Notes: generated by a model not told the origin, from the sequence alone. 28,096 nt of DNA from Sperchopsis tessellata (GCA_033557685.1 JAWQRN010000592.1:1-28096), one strand, 5' to 3'; counted from the first letter of the stretch, positions 10,290 to 21,549 are shown. Made by a program: numbers and translations.

Positions 10290-11670
10290 TAACTTATAAT
10301 GATGATAATAACTTTAATACACAACAATAATTAAGATTAAAATTAGTTATAAAAAACAAATAAATAACAAGTTGCTACATATAATGGTAGAACTATCGCC
10401 GATTATTTTTTTAATAGCTTACTTATACGAAAAATACAGCAGTATTTATTGAAAACGGAAGGTTTTGGATAACGCAACTGTACATGTGGAAAAGTAGCGA
10501 AGAATGTGTATTCTTCCTATTAAAGCGATCTCGCAAAGCATGAAAATAACCCACCAAAACAAACTCGCTGATTAAAATTAGACACATCTGCATACAAAAA
10601 TAGTGGCTAAATAATTAAATAAAATAAGCATACAACACAAAAATATCAAGGTAGTTTACTTAACAAAAAAGAAAAAACGCAAAGCACGGAATTATAAGGA
10701 AAAACTTATTTGCCCTTCAGTTTACTAAGTAAATAACAATTGTAACAAATTCTACTCGACAGTGAATTAAAATAAAAAATATTTTGAGAAAAATCGTATT
10801 CATCCGATGGTAAATGTAGTCAAAATAATAATTTTCCCCAACCTGAATCAATATATAATTTTTAAATCAAGAAGGCAATACAAATCAAATAATGTGCTGG
10901 AATTAGAATTAAATGTTAATAACCACTTATATATTCACTGAATATTCATTGAGAGTTAATTCACCGAGTGTATAACAGTTTTGCTAGTACGATAGCAGTA
11001 GTCCTTATGAAACTTCATAAAGTTAACATGTCAAAATAATATTTAGAAGAAAAAGACTGAAAGAAGTTAATAATACTAATTAAACCTGTGGTTAACAATT
11101 CATTTCAAAAAATAGTTGATAAAGCGAATAGACAAAATAATATTTACCTGTCACCGCTGTGTCTGCTGTACACCGTAGGAAACAAAATACATCGACTGCA
11201 ACTTATAAAGTCGGTCTCAAAGAGAGGGGAATGATTGTTGTAGTTGTTTCGCAATTGTCTAATATGGTAACATCATATCAAAGAAAGATAGTGTTGGCCA
11301 TAAACAATTTGGTATTTTTTTATATTCGGTTGTTTTTATATTACCGCATATCTCACAGAACAGGCGTTATAGTTGTAATTCATATTTCGAAAGAACTGCC
11401 TGCATCATCAACCACATAAGCTCAACGTCACTATAGATAATTTTCGCATCTATATAACTAGTTGCCTATCGGTACCTTTTGAGTGCATAAACAAGCAGAA
11501 TCGTTTAACGAAATTAGTTTCTGTAGCAATCTATATTCTTTGATATAGCCTAAACACAGTACCAAAACCTATTTGCAACAAAATATCGTTACATCAGTTA
11601 GAATAATGAATATAATTTACAAAATTATTTTTACTGGACTATTTTGAAAAGAATGACGAAATAAGTTCAA
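10290..11670. other. Intergenic, very AT-rich, no gene recognised
   Basis: Long A and T runs dominate. The open frame at 11159-11419 has low-complexity composition, no upstream context and no recognisable domain, so it is not called a gene. Confidence 0.4.
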
Positions 11671-11712
11671 ACTTAATTCAGTACGTAGACTTCCACGGCC
11701 ACAGTAAATATC

Positions 11713-11774
11713 TTCAGGTTTTCCGGGAGATAACCGATAAAACCAACACACGGTTATCTCCCGGAAAACCTGAA
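11713..11774. repeat. Perfect 24-bp inverted repeat (hairpin, 14-nt loop)
   Basis: The left arm 11713-11736 and right arm 11751-11774 are exact reverse complements, centred on TTTTCCGGGAGATAACCG and its complement. The loop is ATAAAACCAACACA. After one mismatch, three further base pairs extend the stem. The left arm and its upstream flank (AGACTTCCACGG) resemble the end of the unnamed dispersed repeat at 1-62, so a duplicated inverted repeat end is one explanation. Confidence 0.85.
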
Positions 11775-11789
11775 AATAGGTTCAAATTT

Positions 11790-14015
11790 CATCAGTATCA
11801 AAATTCAACTTTAATAATTAAATTTACAATTTCTATCAACTTTTGTAAGATATATGACGATTGTTAATCTAAAGCAGATAACAGAATACCCCTAACCTGC
11901 ATAGCGTATCCACAATGTTTGTTCACAATAGCTTTCAATTGTTTGAGATTTTTTTTGTTGTAAAATGGATCATTTCAATTACCCCATACAATATTGACTT
12001 ACATGTGTGTTATGTATATATTTAAATGTTTGTAAATACGTCAAAAACATATTTAAAACGAACACAGGTACGTTGTACCATGCATTAGAGCCGCTAAAGT
12101 TGAAACATCGTTTGACATTTGGCACTGTTCAGGTTTTGAATCTGTTCGGCACCTCAAGTTCAGTTCAAATATGGAACAAGAAAATGTACAGTATAAGTGC
12201 CTAATAGAAAAAGGTTGGCTTTTTGATAACGGATGAAAGGTGAATTTTTTTTTAATTTTATTGACCTCCTCCACACATGCCGTTTAGTCTATCGCTAATT
12301 TTTGAAGTTTGATAAATTGCATTTTTCGATTTTAATTCCATGTCCCTGCGATTATACTCCAGCCACCGCGTAGTCTCATAGCAAATGTGAAATGAACCAT
12401 AATTTTTTTTCTGTTTTCGTTAGAGAAACTTCGATGCCGGGTTTTGCTCCGGTAGTCATAGGCCGGTTTAGACCGTTTCTTTTTTAATAAAATTTAACGA
12501 GGATTTTATTTTTCTATTTATAATCTTTTTTTTAAAGTTAATAACAAAGAAATGCAAATAATGCTATTGAACTAATCATTGAAATGTAAGTAACCCTTAA
12601 ATGTTGCATAAAAAATTATTTTGATTTATTTTGATTATATTATAATGACAAAAATTATTAAAGACAAAAAATCTAATATTGTCAAATAAAAAAGATAATT
12701 TTACATTCATTAAAATCTACCAATTTCCATAAAAATGATTTATTTTATATAGAATACTATTTTCCTAATAAAATTCGTAAAAATTTTAAAAATATATTAC
12801 ATTTGAATTGTGAATGCTAATTCTAAACAACAAACATTTCGATCAATAATAAATATCTCTAAAACTAATCAAAATTCAAATTTAATTTATTCTATATTAG
12901 GAACAGTTACAATTTTACTACAAATTTTAAAACATTGGAGGATTTTATAATATTTATGGATCACCTTTCACACAATTTATACTGTTGCTAAAACAGACTA
13001 ACCACTAATAATAAACCATTAGCTATCCATTGAAATAATATAAAAAAACTTTGTCCATTCCTTTTTTTCGGTTGCGTTGAATTGAACTTTGAAAATTTTG
13101 ATAAAAATATGGAGAAACAAAAGTATTGCAAAAGTGGAAAGAGTAGGGTAGAAAAGTCTAATAAACCTATAGTTTTGTGATGATGGATGGTAGATAAGCT
13201 ACGAAAGAAAGATACATTGTGGGTATGAATGATTTCCGTGAAGTTTATCATTAAAGAATGTAGTAATAAACGTGTAGTAAACGGTGTAGTAAAGGAAAAA
13301 GAGATCTAGGTATTTGAAAAAAGAACATGCATGATAAAGAAGTACTTTGAAAGACTATCTAAACAATTGCCTACTATGATTATTTCAGAAGTTTAACAAA
13401 ATATATAGAATACGGAGTTGGCAGTAGTATAGCTATGGGATGCAGCACCCTGAAACAAGGGAATGGGCATGTCAAATGAGCTTTGGTATCTTCGAACATA
13501 ATGGAATGACCTATTTCATATTAATGTTCAGCCACCTCTGATTGAGTATTGTAATCTAGAAACATACATGCTGAAACTTACTACAGAAACAAATGACATG
13601 ATGAACTTTAACAGGATGACATTTTTTGCAGAAAGGGAACTTGCCAAATCTTTTGAATAGGGAAGTAAATTATATTGGTGTCAAATTTCTATGAATACAT
13701 GTGATTTTGTCTGTTGACCTTCTAATATCAGACAAATTAAATCCATTGGCTAGAAGTGCATCGGCAGTATGAAACTTCTCTGAAAGTATAGTTGCATCAC
13801 ACCATTCGAAAACTCTTACAATACAATTCATCTAGGAAAGAAGGGGGCCTGAAGACCAAATTTCCATCATAAAATGAAGATTGTGGTGTTGTAAATTTAT
13901 ATATTGGGTGTATAGAAATTCAATTCAATTAAATGGAAAAAGTTTATTGCTCAACAATTATCAACTTAATTAAAACAATAGTATACAATAGAGAAATATA
14001 AAAGAAAATCATAAA
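11790..14015. other. Intergenic, no gene recognised
   Basis: About 12480-12900 is extremely AT-rich. A GC-richer islet at 12430-12470 is unidentified. Short frames (12007-12204, 12053-12274, 12988-13251) show no motif. Around 13400-13680 short coding-like stretches occur in shifting frames, which may be a decayed element, but no family was recognised. Confidence 0.35.
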
Positions 14016-14020
14016 AAGAC

Positions 14021-14026
14021 TTTATT
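14021..14026 (-). terminator. Poly(A) signal for the Aven-like gene
   Basis: TTTATT on the plus strand is AATAAA on the minus strand, 27 nt after the Aven TAG stop. It is the nearest canonical signal downstream and fits a very short 3'UTR. Confidence 0.5.
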
Positions 14027-14052
14027 CACATTAAAATAAAACTTTTAAAAGC

Positions 14053-17000
14053 CTAATCATCTAAAATATAGTCCAACCATTGTTCCAGATCTTCATCAAC
14101 TGACATTTTAACTGTAGATTCATTTGCTTCTTTGATTCTGATTTCATGTGTTGAACCTAAAATTAAACTAACATAAATATACACTAGGATAATTTTACAT
14201 TAATCGATAACATATTAACTAATGCCAAAAATTATGAGACTACTACAATAACTCCAACCGTATGTAAATAGCATTATTATTTTTAAGTTTATTTCTGTCA
14301 GAGAAGATGAAGTTTGAGCATGTTAAAGGACGGAATTTTGGTAAATTGTCTATTAAATATGGGATACTGTAGTCTAAGTGTGTCATATTTGCAGATGACA
14401 CAGCTTCCGTTGACAAGTCACAGTCCTAAAAGCAATTACCGCAGAGGAACAAACTAACACTCGAGGTGCCTGATTGGTGGTTTTTGTCAAATAGATTGTG
14501 TTTAAACTATTCAAAGACCAAAGAAATATGTCGATGAGATATGTAACCGTGAGTATCTAATTAATGTTATTGTTTTGTGTTGACCCCTTGCATTTCAAAT
14601 GGCAGAAGACTTTCCATACAAAACATTTTTAGCGCTGTTTAATGTTCTATAAGTATCATAAAAAAATTCTGCTACCGTTGCTACAAAAAATATTTGAGAT
14701 GTTTAAGGTGATAAACTCAGTGTGCGCACATGTCCACAATGGTTTAAAAGATTTGTCAGGATATTCATGTATAGATGGTGAATTCCCGATTTGGAAGGCC
14801 TGTAAAATTAGATGATACAGTGTTGCTAACTGCAAACAAACTACTTGGGCAATTTCTAAGCTACCACTGTTTTAACAATAACAAATGTCTAATTTTACGA
14901 AAATAGTAATGACACATCTCAATTAAGCCACCTAGTGGTCGTTTGTAAGCACTTAATAGGTATAAAGAAGTACCACATAAAAACTATTTTATGCATTCCA
15001 GGTGAGGTTATTACATAGGTATTTAGATTACTTTGTAACAACATGAAAAATTCAATTTGATATTCCAAATAACTTGTAATGCTTAAACCTAATTTATTTT
15101 AAAAACGGAAATGTACCTTCAATTTCAAAATCATCTATCAATAACTCATCAACTTCTTCGGTCATATTGGTAACATCACATTTACTTTCAGATTTCAGGC
15201 TCTTCTTACTAGAACTAATATGTGGTAACACAATGTTATTTTTAATTTCAATTGCAGATTCATTAGTGTTCAGTGCAGAACTATCACCATCCATTACTTT
15301 TTTTCCTTTGGATTCCGGTAATACATCAATATCATTACTTTTCTTCGCATACTTATCTGTATTTAATAACTTTTTATATTTTATTATCTCATTTTCAGCT
15401 TCGGTATTCATATTAAGGAGAACATCATCCTGTAAATTACATGAATATATGTTAATTAGATAAACAAGTTTATAAAATGTTTCTATTTAAAAATATATGT
15501 CTGAATATTGCTATGAACGATATTTTAACACAACAGGTTTTATAACTCGAGTTTATATGCATTTTTAAGACAGTCCTGTCTAAATTTCGAAGAAAAACCA
15601 TATTCACCTACTCTACTTGTCGTACTAGACAACATAAAATCCGTAAAAATTTCCAAATTGGGTTTTTCAAATCAACAGCGTAACAATATCTATTTTCTTA
15701 TATATGCAAGAAAGTCGTATGCGTGCTAGAATTGACTATTTAATATATATGTAAAATTCCTCTGATTTTGTAATTGTTTTAATACTTGATGGGAATTAGT
15801 AAGCAAATTTAAAGCTTCCTTTGAATCACAACTATTAGCTTGTATTATATTCATCCCCTCGCAAGTTATCTGAAATACCTTTTTTATTTAATTCCTTAAA
15901 TATGCTTTTAAGTAATATTTAGAAATTTAAAAACTTCCGATTGAAGAAATTGCTAAACAATATTCTTGTTTGAAGACTTCAGTTATTCTCTGTCACAGTA
16001 GACCATCAAAAGTGTAAAAAAAATAATGAAAATATGCTGTTCATCTAGAGAGCAAATAGAATAAAAATCACGATGCTTTCAAAATAAAAGAAATTGTAAG
16101 TGTTCATGATAAGGTAATGCACATTACAATGGTTTCATTAACAAGGTCTAATCACTTGTCCTTATTAATGCCTTGTTGACTGGGCACTGCCACAAACATG
16201 TGAATTGTTGCAACTATAGACAGTTCTTTACCATGAAATGGAATAAAGAGGTTCAGTGGAGTAAAAGGACAAAAACTTCCATTTCAGTTACATTTTGCAT
16301 TTTTTTTATGTGTTTTTGGGTTTTTGAGAATTTATCACTGATATTATATTGTTTAGAATTCTAACAGTGACATATTATCAGTTAAGGTTGACAACTCTTA
16401 ATTTAAAACTTTAATTCGCTACAATAATTGGGTATAATTTGATCACAAAAAACCATTTGACAGGACAGGGAATCATTATCTGTCAGTTCAGTTATCAAAA
16501 ATAAGTAAATAATATATATTATTGTATATTTATATGTATAAAAAAAATCATGCTGTCAAAAATAATGTGGGGTGAATAGGATTATATAATTTTGAGTCCC
16601 TCCTAGAATATGCCCAGCACATAGACTTTTCCCAAATCACATAAAACCAACCACCTTTGGATTGGGTCTCAAACCCAGAGGCCTCGCTCCAGAAGTTGGC
16701 TACAAACCAATCTATTTTCCTATTAAATTTCCTTTTATATATTTTTAAGCAGCTATTTCCCACCACTTCTGTGTTAAAATCTAGTAGTAGACGCCCATTC
16801 TTCTTTCATCAGTAAAGTTTCTTCATACATAAGCTTAGAAACTATTACTGTTCACATTATATATTACGTCTATTATTTATTTACAAAAAATACAAATATT
16901 TAAACAAAAAAAAACAAAACACTATTAACTTTAGCTCAATTTAGTAGGTAACGACTCAATGTAGATACTGTAAATTTGTTTAGTGAAACGACATAAAATA

Positions 17001-18790
17001 CAACTCCAAATTTAAGTAAATCAGCATAGTTTCGCCTAATTGTACCATAGAAAGGCATTACCTAAGATAAACGAAATCCGTAGGTCTTGAGTACGGAATA
17101 TCGATATTAGTCAATGTTCAAAAAAAGAAGAGAAAAATGTGCAAAAACTTATATCGCTCGCAGTAATATTAATTTCACTGATTGTTCGCTCTGTTTCTAT
17201 ATGCACACACATACCTACAGGCTCCTGCTTCATATTGAATAACAATATAGTAACCAGGCCATCCCAAGCAAGATATGAAACAGTATCGAATACAAATCAT
17301 TTTGTAAAATTGAAAGTGTTCAGAACAGGGCTAACCAGTAAGAGAGTTTGATCATAGCCCTCCAAATCTGTTGCAACGAAATTTAATGTCAATTTAACAA
17401 AATATCAATTAACACTTTTATTATCATTACCATGTTCAAAACATCATATTTTATTAAATAGAATATAAAAATCAACACTATTCACGCCAATTTATCATAT
17501 ATCACTCACAGTTTTCTTTTCCGTATATTTGATAAAAACTGACATTTGTGGTCATGTCCCATTTAGTTGAACAACCTTATTGTATTTCATAAAACATAAA
17601 GCAAAAAAGGTTTAAAAAGTGATCCCATTTACAGCGTATATGAATATGAATGTTGTTTCCACGTAGAAACCGTTCAGAAGCTCTGAAATGTGCCAAAGTT
17701 TTGTCGTATGTTGCAAGGAATATTTTCAAGGCGAGTGATGCTACTTCAACGAATCAGTTCAACACAGTGATCATACATATATATAGGCAAAGACTGAAGT
17801 GGGGGATGCACACTAGCGACAGCGCAGATCCGTTTAGATAATTATTATCTAGTGTAGGACAGAAATGAGCCAAGGGGGTCCTCCAAGCGATAGAAAGTTG
17901 AAAACTATCACCCCTATTAATATTGTTGGGGGAATTATAAACTTCGATAGCTTTTCAGAATTTACTGGTCCAGACTCTCGGGTCAAGGCTTTAGCCACGG
18001 CTAATTAAATAAGATAACCAAAACGATTACAGGATCCATTCTCCTTCAGACAAGTAGCAATTGTACACTTGGTTTTTCCGATATACACCAGTTCTTACCC
18101 ATAAAAGCATGATCTGGCCGAGCCCAGATCAGTGTGTTGAGTTCATTCGCTGAAATAACAGCACTCGCCCTGAAAATGTCCCTTGCCTCTACACTGTTTT
18201 CACTTGGAAACAGCATTCCTATAGATAATACCCATGGAAATTTATTACATTAAATAGGCTCAACAAGTATTTAAAACCCTGCATGTGTTTTTTTAATATC
18301 ATATCCTAAATACCTGAAATACTTACAGTAAAGTATTTTTTATCAATTCCACTTCTGTCATAGAACGGAACTGTCGTAATACTTAAATTTAATAAATTTA
18401 AATCCAATTCGAAATACTTGTTACTTTGCAAGAGAATTGAAGTATCTTCAGTTATAATCTTGTCACTTTTAAATTCAAAGTTTCCTTGGTAAATGGGTGC
18501 ATTTGAAAGCACAGAAAAATCCCGAGAGGTATCTGTCACATCTGTTTCTTCTCTTCCTTCATAACGATACCAATTATTTGCTAGAGCACCAGTTCCTACT
18601 TCGTGGTCATCAGTCTCATTCACATTATGGCTGATTTTGTTGTCTTTCACAACCACTTTTGCCTTATTTTTGTATTTTGCTTTGTTCTTTCGTTTATCAA
18701 CACTGTAAAATAAAATTACAATGTAAAAGTTAGTATATAGTAGTCACCAATATTTAACAATAAGTACCCAGCTTTCTTGAAATTTTCCAT
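14053..18790 (-). CDS. AVEN: Aven-like cell death / checkpoint regulator, spliced, four proposed exons
   Basis: Vertebrate Aven binds Bcl-xL and Apaf-1, dampens apoptosis and takes part in ATM signalling. Proposed exons on the minus strand are 18790-18768 (MENFKKAG), 18702-18327, 15429-15117 and 14156-14053, with junction phases 2, 0 and 1 all matching, for about 271 codons. The second exon carries the family signature NNWYRY then SRDFSVLSNAP and a QGNFEFKSDK block (human NWDRYQ..DFSVLLS..SFSQFRF). The last exon ends DEDLEQWLDYILDD, matching the acidic C-terminal tail of Aven (EELEDWLDSMI). Exon 3 is lysine- and acid-rich and little conserved. The long RG-rich N-terminus of mammals is absent. 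The first exon is the least certain because its donor GTACTT is weak; donors at GTTAAA or another ATG would change only a few residues. The large introns hold transposon debris. Function is inferred from homology. Confidence 0.8.
14377..14540 (+). pseudogene. LINE reverse-transcriptase fragment (FADD box), in Aven intron
   Basis: The plus strand from about 14382 reads VIFADDTASVDKSQS, the catalytic box of a non-LTR reverse transcriptase. After a frameshift, 14480-14530 gives SNRLCLNYSKTKEI, the usual following motif of Jockey/CR1-type enzymes. Only about 50 residues remain, broken by stops. It lies antisense within the third Aven intron. Confidence 0.6.
14599..14860 (+). pseudogene. Mariner transposase N-terminal relic, in Aven intron
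   Basis: From 14621 one frame reads HF, stop, RCLMFYKYHKKNSATVATKN with stops at two later codons, then GDKLSVRTCPQWFKRF near 14705-14755. This is the helix-turn-helix region of mariner transposases (the SVRTC.RWF.RF motif). After a frameshift, DGEFPDLEG-like and VKLDDTVLL pieces follow near 14777-14830, matching the linker after the second helix-turn-helix. The catalytic half is missing. It is a dead fragment. Confidence 0.7.
15440..16540. other. Aven intron 2, left part, nothing recognised
   Basis: This AT-rich intron sequence has no conserved frame. Short plus-strand frames (for example 16173-16364) show no motif or splice context. Confidence 0.4.
16548..16766 (-). other. Unidentified coding-like open frame in Aven intron 2
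   Basis: A 72-codon minus-strand frame reads like real protein rather than random AT-rich translation: it is rich in Trp and Cys with motifs KRKFNRKIDWFVANFWSEAS and CWAYSRRDSKLYNPIHPT. It has no family match I can name. Repeat-derived coding sequence is likely, but this is inference. It is in the same orientation as Aven but does not fit the Aven protein. Confidence 0.3.
16780..17630. other. Aven intron 2, middle part, nothing recognised
   Basis: No gene, tRNA or clear repeat. The frame at 17139-17351 begins with a hydrophobic stretch but has no further support and is not called. Confidence 0.35.
17641..17760 (+). repeat. Unnamed dispersed repeat, plus-strand copy of an inverted pair
   Basis: This copy contains ATGTTGTTTCCACGTAGAAA, CTCTGAAATGTGCCAAAG, TTGCAAGGAATATTTTCAAG and GCGAGTGATGCTACTTCAAC, then GAATCAGTTCAACACAGTGATC. 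Its open frame (17650-17841, MLFPRRNRSEAL..ARNIFKAS) resembles the frame in the minus-strand copy at 18255-18130 (MLFPSENSVEARDIFRAS), so the repeat may be coding-derived. Confidence 0.65.
18130..18257 (-). repeat. Unnamed dispersed repeat, minus-strand copy of an inverted pair
   Basis: Its reverse complement parallels 17641-17760: GGTATTATCTATAGGAATGC, TGTTTCCAAGTGAAAACAGT, GGGACATTTTCAGGGCGAGT, then GCGAATGAACTCAACACACT and GATC. About 370 bp separate the two copies. The similar outer ends allow either a foldback element spanning 17641-18257 or two insertions in opposite orientation. The middle (17860-18080) is unrelated sequence. Confidence 0.65.
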
Positions 18791-19021
18791 TTAAATTATA
18801 AACATATATTCAACTGATTCACAAGAAAGTCAAGGACCACTTATTTTTCATATGTTATAATCAACATAACCTCATAATGTCTTTAGGTTAGATCGTGGTA
18901 GAGCTTTTTAGTTCGATTAAAAATTTGTTAAATGCAGATTAAACCCTACCACTGTGCAACCACAGAATTGATCCGAAACCAAACTTAAAATTTTTGTTTT
19001 TCAATAGGTATCAAATTTTAA
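18791..19021. promoter_or_regulatory. Shared head-to-head promoter region of Aven and TRPT1
   Basis: About 231 bp separate the proposed start codons of Aven (minus) and TRPT1 (plus). Both promoters and 5'UTRs must lie here or overlap the first exons, unless further non-coding exons exist. No sharp TATA or initiator can be assigned. A TTTTTCAATAG acceptor-like site at 18997-19007 could belong to an upstream non-coding TRPT1 exon. Confidence 0.5.
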
Positions 19022-21469
19022 ATGTTTACACAGGTAGGTATTAATACTTTGAACAATTATATTATCATATAATGTTTATCATTTCTAGAGTGGTAGAGAT
19101 GTACAATTAAGCAAAATATTGTCTTGGTTACTTCGACATGGTGCATTAAAAGAAGGATTAAACTTGACTTCTGAAGGATTTATTGCTACAGAAGAGCTTC
19201 TGAAACATAAAAGTTTGAGAAATAAATTCACCGTTGATGATGTTAAACGAGTCGTGCAGAATAATGATAAGCAGAGGTTTTCAATCCGAATAAATCCATC
19301 TGGACTACTGGAAATAAGGGCAAATCAAGGACATTCAATTCAAGTAAAGAATTCGTATTTATATATAGATATAATTATACCTTCTTCTACCTTTCGGTGT
19401 AGAGGTTGGTTTTTTAACCCTTCTTTATGAATTTATTCCACTCTATTCTGGTATGTGCCAGTCTTTTAGCTTCCCTCAGTGTTCTATTCCTCTCCATTAT
19501 ATAATTTTCTATGTTGTTTTCCAATGTACATCTTGGACTTCCTCTTTGTGGTTTTTCCTGTATTCCTGCTCTCCATATTCTTTTAGTTGTTCTCGCCTCC
19601 TCTATTCTTTGTAAATGTCCCCACCATCCTAGCTGTCTTTCCTCAATGCAGTCCATTAATGATTTTATTTCCAGGTCATTTTCTATGTTTGTGTTCCTTA
19701 TTCTGTCTCTTCTTGTAATTCCTTCGATCACTCTTAAGTATTTCAATTCTACTGCTTACATCTTACTTTTCGTCCTTCTTGTTAGCATCCATAAGTTAAA
19801 ATCGGTCTAAATATTGCTTTGAATATTGTTATCTTTGTCTTCTTCGCAACTTATTTCCTTCTAATAAACTTTCTGTTCATCATATGGTACGTTTTCATTG
19901 TCTTCTCAATTCTCTTATTAATGTCAGGATCTTCATTCCCCGATCTTTCTACTGTAGTTCCCAGATACTTGAATCTTTGAAACTGTTAAATTTTTTCGCC
20001 TTCTAGTTCTTCATTGGTGTCTTCCTCCTCTCTGCCTATCATCATTATTTTAGTCTTGTTCATATTTATTTCCATTTCATGTCTCTTCAATGTTTCGTTC
20101 CATACGTTTATATTGTCCTGTATATCTCTTTCTGCCTTTGTCATCAGCACTAAATCATCTGCAAAAGCGCACAATGATACATCTACTTTCCCCAGGTTCA
20201 TGTAGCCTACATGCAATTCTTTTAGTATTGGTTTACACTCTTTAATTATTTCGGCCATATATACGTTAAACAATGACTTCCACCTATCTTAGTCCTTCAT
20301 TTGTTTCAAAATTTGTGGACCTCATGTTCCTACTCACTACATAGTTGGTGGTATTCTTGTATATTCTCTTGACCGCATTTATCAGATTCTTTTTTACTCC
20401 TTTTTAACCATACTAGCCCATACTTCCACTCTGTCGAAAGCTTTTTCCAAGTCTATAAATATTAGGTATACTTTGTGTTCTTTTTCAGTGTCTTCTTTAT
20501 TATTTCATTTAGTGTAAATATATGATCGTTCGTACTTCTCCCCTTTCTGAATCCACTTTGTGTATGATCCATTTGGCCTCGGTGTAATGTTTTCCTCTTC
20601 TTTCTAACACTTTTTCATATATTTTTAATGTGTTGCTTAATAGTGTAATTCCCCTATAATTGCTGCACTCTCTTATATCTCCCTTCTTATGTATTGGTAC
20701 TGTCATGCCTTCCTTCCAATCTTTTGGTATTTTTTCTCTTTTCCATGATTCATTCCATATTTTCCTGTATAGTTCTATTCCCTTATCTTCCATATTCCTC
20801 AACATTTCTACCGATATTCTATCATGACCCGCCGCTTTACCGTTTTTCAATGTTTGGATTGCTTCCTTTATCTTTTCGATTTCTATTTCATCTTCGTTTA
20901 GTTCTTCATTTTCTGGTAGTTCTCAGTTTTGCTGAAGACAGGCGTCTAGCATGTCTACAACTCTGCAGCCTCTTCCAATGCATCGTGAGGAGGAGCACCA
21001 TCTTTTCCTCTACTCTTATTCTCTATGGGCTTTTTTAAAAATATTTAGCGCTAGTGAGTATCTAACAAATATATTCCTATCTTTTTTTTAGAAAGTAGAG
21101 TTGAAATTGACTCCAATCATTTCTGCTGATGTAGAAAATGTTATTCATGGTACGTACTTTAAAAGTTGGGAGACCATTAAAAAAGGTGGCTTAAGTCGCA
21201 TGAATAGAAATCATATACATTTTGCTAAATCATTACCATCAGATAAAAGAGTGATAAGTGGTATGAGACATAACTGTCAAGTCATCATCTTTATTGATTT
21301 GAAACAGGCCCTAGCTGATGGTATCAAATTTTACACCTCAGCAAATGAAGTTATTTTAAGTCCCGGAAATGTAAATGGTATCATAGAACCAAAATACTTT
21401 GCAAAAGTTATAAATGCAGCTAATAGTGAGTTATCATTACCATCATATCTATCATTCATATTAAATTGA
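19022..21469 (+). CDS. TRPT1: tRNA 2'-phosphotransferase, spliced, three exons
   Basis: Tpt1/KptA enzymes move the 2'-phosphate left at a tRNA splice junction to NAD, releasing ADP-ribose cyclic phosphate. Exons are 19022-19033 (MFTQ), 19089-19343 and 21092-21469, all phase 0, giving about 214 codons ending at TGA 21467-21469. Family motifs in order are LSKILSWLLRHGA (Arg20-His21), EGFIATEELL, DDVKRVVQNNDKQRFSI (Arg67), GLLEIRANQGHSIQ, HGTYFKSWETI, HIHFAKSLP, SGMRHNCQV (Arg148), and SANEVILSPGN. Arg20, His21, Arg67 and Arg148 match the known Arg-His-Arg-Arg active site. The first exon is inferred: ATG directly follows an in-frame TAA, the donor is GTAGGT, and its intron is only 55 bp. The 1.75-kb second intron contains an antisense LINE. 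The coding frame is intact, so the gene is probably functional. Confidence 0.9.
19395..20930 (-). mobile_element. Broken non-LTR retrotransposon (LINE) antisense in TRPT1 intron 2
   Basis: Reading leftward, reverse-transcriptase blocks appear in the right order: LKNGKAAGHDRISVEMLRNM (20860-20800), VPIHKKGDIRECSNYRGITL (about 20700-20640), FTLNEIIKKTLKK and FIDLEKAFDRV (20520-20420), CAFADDLVLMTKA (about 20175-20135), NMNKTKIMMIG, and the C-terminal YLRVIEGITRRDRIRNT then RQLGWWGHLQRIEEAR (19735-19600). Several frameshifts and stops separate them (20273-19986 and 19746-19414 are the longest open parts). The endonuclease end is missing, so the copy is 5'-truncated. The style resembles RTE-type insect LINEs, but the clade is tentative. 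Its 3' end stops about 50 bp from the TRPT1 donor site. Confidence 0.85.
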
Positions 21470-21549
21470 TTTATTTTAATTGTATTGCAGGTTTACCATT
21501 GAGTTATTAGTTGATGTAAAAAAGATTATTGATCACTGCAATCAACATA

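Noticed and set aside
15167..15463. 98-codon plus-strand frame
   Set aside because: It is the antisense shadow of Aven exon 3, which has matching splice sites and phase.
19511..21038. Plus-strand frames with many Leu/Ser/Phe residues (19511-19810, 20014-20205, 20694-21038)
   Set aside because: They are antisense shadows of the LINE reverse-transcriptase pieces on the minus strand.
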